From: Gammaproteobacteria bacterium
GTDB taxonomy: Bacteria > Pseudomonadota > Gammaproteobacteria > Pseudomonadales > Pseudohongiellaceae
Assembly: GCA_016762995.1 (NCBI GenBank)
Contig: JAESUT010000088.1
Location: 1 to 10,171, forward strand
Direction: 5' to 3'
DNA length: 10,171 nucleotides
Shown here: piece by piece, positions 6,899-10,171 of the stretch
Position numbering within the stretch: position 1 is the first letter of the stretch
How the letters are laid out: every line of letters begins with the position of its first letter
The notes under the pieces: model-generated
Seen by the model: only the letters and a program-made list of their open reading frames with translations
The model's database searches: none
Told to the model about the DNA's origin: nothing
Program-made: the position numbers and the translations under genes

Positions 6899-8872
6899 AT
6901 GACAGGAAAATGGCAGCTTAAAGATCACGAGGCAGAACGAACGCTATTCAGCGGCCGTCTCATGGTGGCTGGTGTATTTGTCCTGCTGTTATTTACCGCA
7001 CTGATCATAAAACTCGTTAATTTGCAGGTTTCCCAGTACGAGTACTTCTCAGCTCGTTCTGATGGCAATCGACTGCACTCCCAGTTCGTTCCTCCTTCCC
7101 GTGGACTCATTTTCGACAATAGAGGACAACTGCTCGCCGACAATCAACCAATTTTCAACTTAACGGTAGTACGAGAGCAAGTTGGAGATCTCGAGGAAAC
7201 TCTAGACTATCTCGACACGCTAATAGACTTGTCTGATGATGAGAGGGAGCAGTTCAGCAATCGACTGCGTAGAAATCGCGTGCCGTTTACTTCTGTGCCA
7301 CTACGTTATGTTCTCAGTGAGGCGGATAAAGCCAAGATTGCTGTTAACAGTTTTAAGCTTCCCGGCATCGCAATCGAACCTCAATTTGTGCGGCAATACC
7401 CTCTCGCTGATCTCGCCGCTCATTCCGTAGGCTATGTGTCAGAAATTAATCGCGCTGAGCTGGACTCTTTCGATGATGAAGAACGAGAAAACTATGGTGG
7501 CACAAACCACATAGGTAAGACTGGAATTGAAAGAACTTATGAAGACCTTCTGCATGGCACAGTGGGTTATGAAATTGTAGAAAAGAACAATAGAGGTCAG
7601 GTCATGCGCAGGCTTGATCGCACTGACCCGATTGCGGGTAAGAATATTTCTCTCTACCTCGATAGCCAACTGCAAATTGTGGCGGAGGAAGCGCTGGGGG
7701 ATTTTCGCGGTGCCGTTGTTGCAATAGACCCCAATACTGGCGGTATCTTGGCCATGGTGAGCAAGCCCGGCTTCGATCCGAATCTGTTCGTGACCGGAAT
7801 TAGCAATAAGAACTACAGCGTACTGGTTACTGACGAGATCAACACACCGCTGTTCGATAGATCGACCAACCCGTATCCACCTGGTTCAACTATTAAGCCG
7901 TTTCTTGGCTTGGGTGGTCTGCACCATGGTCTCGTCGACTATGACTTTACGATTGAGGACCCAGGCTATTTCCGATTACCTGGGGTGCGTTATCGCTGGG
8001 GTGACTATACGTTGAGAACGGCCATCGGCGGTGGTCATGGACACACGAACCTACAGAAAGCTATTTATCAATCGTGTGACACATTCTTTTACGATCTTGG
8101 TAATCGCATGGGTATTGATACCATGCATAGCTTTATGGCGCAGTTCGGGTTTGGGGAAAACTTTGCAGTCGATATCAATTACGCTAGGACTGGCGTGTTG
8201 CCATCTCGTGATTGGAAGCGAGCGACTAGGGGTGAGCCCTGGTATCCCGGAGACACGATAAACTCCTCTATCGGTCAGGGTTTCATGTGGGCAACTCCAC
8301 TGCAGTTGGCCACGGCAGTCTCAATCATTGCAAACAAGGGGAAAGTCGTTCAGCCGCGTATGTTGAAGGCCATTGATGGAGTGCCTTATCAGCCAGAGAT
8401 TCAAGATCCAGTGGCTGATGTCGTAGTGAATGATCCAGACTATTGGCGCTATATTGAGGAGTCAATGTCGATGGTAGTGCATCGCGCTTTCAATGATGTA
8501 TTTCGTGAATACGGTACGGCCTACGAAGCCATAGCCATGGCAGATCGGGAGATGCCTTATAGAATGGCAGGCAAATCTGGCTCGGCTCAGGTGGTCGGTA
8601 TCAGTCAGGAAATTTTACAAAGCGGAGATATTCAGGTGTCTGATCCGAACAAGGATCATGCCTTGTTCATAGCTTATGCGCCGGCAGAAAACCCAAATAT
8701 AAAGCCGCAGATTGCCATTGCTGTCTTTGTTGAGAACGGTGAACACGGAAGTAGTGTGGCTGGGCCTATTGCGAAACGCGTAACAGACGCCTATCTCTTG
8801 GATATTTTACAAATCGATTTCGCTGCGATGGAATCTGGCAACGATGAGCTAATTTCTCTGGTCAATGAATAA
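6899..8872 (+). CDS. mrdA: Penicillin-binding protein 2 (elongasome peptidoglycan D,D-transpeptidase)
   Basis: PBP2 cross-links new peptidoglycan during cell elongation and works with RodA, MreBCD and RodZ. The 657-residue product has a short cytoplasmic N terminus, one membrane anchor (about residues 20-42), a pedestal domain beginning with PPSRGLIFDNRGQLLADN (65-82), and a periplasmic transpeptidase domain. The active-site motifs are all present: STIK with nucleophile Ser330 and Lys333, SCD at 392-394, and KSG at 559-561. Ser330 carries the same number as in E. coli PBP2. It is slightly longer than the 633-residue E. coli protein. The ATG at 6899 has AGGAAA (6885-6890) at 8-nt spacing. The 3' end overlaps rodA by 8 bp, which fits the need for equal amounts of the two partners. 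Its beta-lactam target role is general knowledge of the family. Confidence 0.97.
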   Translation: MTGKWQLKDHEAERTLFSGRLMVAGVFVLLLFTALIIKLVNLQVSQYEYFSARSDGNRLHSQFVPPSRGLIFDNRGQLLADNQPIFNLTVVREQVGDLEETLDYLDTLIDLSDDEREQFSNRLRRNRVPFTSVPLRYVLSEADKAKIAVNSFKLPGIAIEPQFVRQYPLADLAAHSVGYVSEINRAELDSFDDEERENYGGTNHIGKTGIERTYEDLLHGTVGYEIVEKNNRGQVMRRLDRTDPIAGKNISLYLDSQLQIVAEEALGDFRGAVVAIDPNTGGILAMVSKPGFDPNLFVTGISNKNYSVLVTDEINTPLFDRSTNPYPPGSTIKPFLGLGGLHHGLVDYDFTIEDPGYFRLPGVRYRWGDYTLRTAIGGGHGHTNLQKAIYQSCDTFFYDLGNRMGIDTMHSFMAQFGFGENFAVDINYARTGVLPSRDWKRATRGEPWYPGDTINSSIGQGFMWATPLQLATAVSIIANKGKVVQPRMLKAIDGVPYQPEIQDPVADVVVNDPDYWRYIEESMSMVVHRAFNDVFREYGTAYEAIAMADREMPYRMAGKSGSAQVVGISQEILQSGDIQVSDPNKDHALFIAYAPAENPNIKPQIAIAVFVENGEHGSSVAGPIAKRVTDAYLLDILQIDFAAMESGNDELISLVNE

Positions 8873-10013
8873 CCAAGATTTCATACGACAGTCTGACGGA
8901 CTCGATTCCAAGTCCCGGTACGCCAAGTCTATCTGGCAGGCGATTCATACCGATCCTCCACTTTTGCTTGGCATAAGCCTGCTCTGTGGCTTTGGCTTGT
9001 TTGTGCTGTTCAGTGCAAGTGGGGGGGACGTTCCTGTTGTGCGCAGGCAGGCACTCACTATGGTCGTCGGTCTCGTGGTTATGTTTATCGTCGCGCAATT
9101 TAACGTGCACTTCTTTAGGCAGTGGGCACCGACACTGTATGCGGCCGGGATTGGCTTGCTCGGATTGGTGTTGGTAGTTGGAGTGGCGAAAAACGGAGCG
9201 AAGAGTTGGCTGGACTTGCCTGGTTTGCCTAGCTTCCAACCCTCGGAGTTGATGAAATTCGTGGTACCTATGTTGGTGGCGTGGTATCTCGCGAGTCGCC
9301 CACTCCCACCAAGATTCAAACACCTGTTTTGGTCTGCAGTGATGATACTGGTGCCGGCTGCGCTGATAATTATTCAGAACGATACCGGTACGGCGATCAT
9401 GGTGACCATGTCGGGCATCTTCGTTGTGCTACTCGCGGGCATACGCTGGCGTATCGTAATCGCTGGGTTCATTGCGTTGCTGCTTGCGTCACCGGCGTGG
9501 TTTATTTTCCTCGCTCAGGAGCACCAGAAGAATAGGATACTGACGTTTTTTAATCCCTATCGAGACCCCACCGGTGCAGGCTACAACATCATTCAATCGC
9601 AGATCGCCATTGGTTCGGGTGGACTATATGGCAAAGGCTGGGGGCAGGGTGCTCAGTCGCACTTGGATTTCATCCCTGAGAGCAATACCGATTTCATCCT
9701 CGCGGTCCTTGCAGAGGAGTTTGGTCTGTTCGGCGTGTTGTTACTTATTTCGGTGTATCTATTCGTGCTAGCCCGCGGTTGCTATATCGCCTATGCAGCG
9801 AACGATACATTTAGTCGTCTCCTCGCTGGCAGCATTACCCTAACGTTCTTCTTTTACGTGTTCGTCAATATGGCCATGGTGTCGGGCTTATTGCCGGTGA
9901 TTGGGCTGCCGCTGCCGCTTATAAGCCGCGGTGGCACCTCGGTTGTCACGCTTTTTATTGGATTTGGCCTACTCATGTCGATTCAAACTCACGGGCATAG
10001 CCGCGCAATATAA
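8865..10013 (+). CDS. rodA: RodA, SEDS-family peptidoglycan glycosyltransferase
   Basis: RodA polymerises lipid II into glycan strands in the inner membrane as the partner of PBP2. The 382-residue product has about ten hydrophobic segments after a short polar N terminus. The SEDS signature is clear: GYNIIQSQIAIGSGG, then GWGQGAQSHLDFIPESNTDF with Asp276 in TDFI matching the catalytic aspartate of SEDS enzymes, then LAEEFGLFG. Near the end, GLPLPLISRGGTS is the other family hallmark, and it distinguishes SEDS proteins from other membrane proteins. RodA rather than FtsW is supported by length and by the mrdA neighbour. The ATG at 8865 lies inside the mrdA 3' end (ATGAATAA), with no strong ribosome binding site before it, so translation is probably coupled. 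Confidence 0.97.
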   Translation: MNNQDFIRQSDGLDSKSRYAKSIWQAIHTDPPLLLGISLLCGFGLFVLFSASGGDVPVVRRQALTMVVGLVVMFIVAQFNVHFFRQWAPTLYAAGIGLLGLVLVVGVAKNGAKSWLDLPGLPSFQPSELMKFVVPMLVAWYLASRPLPPRFKHLFWSAVMILVPAALIIIQNDTGTAIMVTMSGIFVVLLAGIRWRIVIAGFIALLLASPAWFIFLAQEHQKNRILTFFNPYRDPTGAGYNIIQSQIAIGSGGLYGKGWGQGAQSHLDFIPESNTDFILAVLAEEFGLFGVLLLISVYLFVLARGCYIAYAANDTFSRLLAGSITLTFFFYVFVNMAMVSGLLPVIGLPLPLISRGGTSVVTLFIGFGLLMSIQTHGHSRAI

Positions 10014-10015
10014 GT

Positions 10016-10038
10016 CATTGAATTAAATGAATTTAATG
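10016..10038 (+). other. AT-rich hairpin just after rodA
   Basis: CATTGAATT (10016-10024) can pair with AATTTAATG (10030-10038) around a 5-nt loop: nine pairs, one of them G-T. It begins 3 nt after the rodA stop. The stem is almost all A-T and is followed by TGCCTTTGTTGT rather than a clean U run, so it would be a weak terminator at most. Confidence 0.3.
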
Positions 10039-10171
10039 TGCCTTTGTTGTCTCAAAATACCGCTTGATTGCTATTTCTGCGCCGTACCTACGTTAAGGTT
10101 CTTTGCTGCAGCTAAAATAATTGTCAGATTGGACGTTACCCTTCAGGTGCCATTGGTTTTTCTGGCACATC
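10036..10171 (+). other. Unassigned open frame running off the right edge
   Basis: From the ATG at 10036 one frame stays open for 45 codons to the end of the window. It begins MCLCCLKIPLD, is cysteine-rich at first, and has no ribosome binding site, so this start is doubtful. A hydrophobic run (VPLVFLAH) appears after a GTG at 10150 in the same frame. In related genomes the next gene is a lytic transglycosylase (mltB/sltB) or rlpA, both exported, so the edge could hold the start of a signal peptide. Too little is visible to call a gene. Confidence 0.15.

Noticed and set aside
8573..8581. KSG in PBP2 instead of the textbook KTG
   Set aside because: Serine at this place is usual in PBP2 of Gammaproteobacteria, so it is not a sign of altered beta-lactam response.
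8862..9323. 153- and 124-residue minus-strand open frames over the start of rodA
   Set aside because: They are antisense to strongly conserved rodA sequence, and their low-complexity His/Gln/Arg- or Thr/Pro-rich make-up is that of a reverse-strand shadow.
1..10171. Mobile elements, tRNA or rRNA genes, CRISPR arrays, toxin-antitoxin or defence genes
   Set aside because: No terminal inverted repeats, transposase or integrase motifs, regularly spaced repeats or tRNA-like folds were seen, and the space is filled by conserved genes.

Overview
The window is a compact stretch of a gammaproteobacterial chromosome: ten genes, almost all housekeeping, and no mobile element, CRISPR array, RNA gene or phage-like segment that I can see. 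By eye the base composition is near 50% GC and even throughout. The block proA-nadD-rsfS-rlmH-mrdA-rodA is the arrangement I know from Pseudomonas and related lineages, where mltB/sltB and rlpA normally follow. The left-hand genes (MBL hydrolase, YhbQ-like GIY-YIG protein, DUF523-DUF1722 fusion, NhaC antiporter) and short protein features suggest a free-living, probably marine gammaproteobacterium. That placement is an inference, not a demonstration.

Layout. Positions 45-2197 (+) hold three tightly packed genes that look like one operon: a LACTB2-like metallo-beta-lactamase-fold hydrolase, a small GIY-YIG protein, and a DUF523-DUF1722 protein whose DUF523 half belongs to the thiouracil desulfidase (TudS) type of Fe-S protein. 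This operon runs head-on into a Na+/H+ antiporter of the NhaC family (2194-3687, -). The two stop codons overlap by 4 bp, leaving no room for a terminator between them. A 253-bp divergent region (3688-3940) separates nhaC from proA. It carries a good -10-like TATAAT whose core is palindromic and a strong 29-bp hairpin just upstream of proA.

Positions 3941-6696 (+) hold proA (proline synthesis), nadD (NAD synthesis), rsfS (ribosome silencing) and rlmH (23S rRNA methylation). They are joined by 4-bp overlaps or a 22-bp gap, and rsfS and rlmH use non-ATG starts. A 202-bp gap follows, with several small inverted repeats and a three-times repeated GGTAA(A)nCT motif. Then come mrdA (PBP2) and rodA, overlapping by 8 bp, which together form the transpeptidase-glycosyltransferase core of the elongasome that builds the lateral cell wall. 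The last 158 bp hold a weak AT-rich hairpin and an unconvincing open frame running off the edge.

I found no convincing novel system. The points most worth a second look are the structured proA leader, the repeated motif and hairpins before mrdA, the stop-codon overlap of the convergent genes, and the poorly characterised DUF523-DUF1722 protein next to a GIY-YIG protein and an MBL hydrolase.
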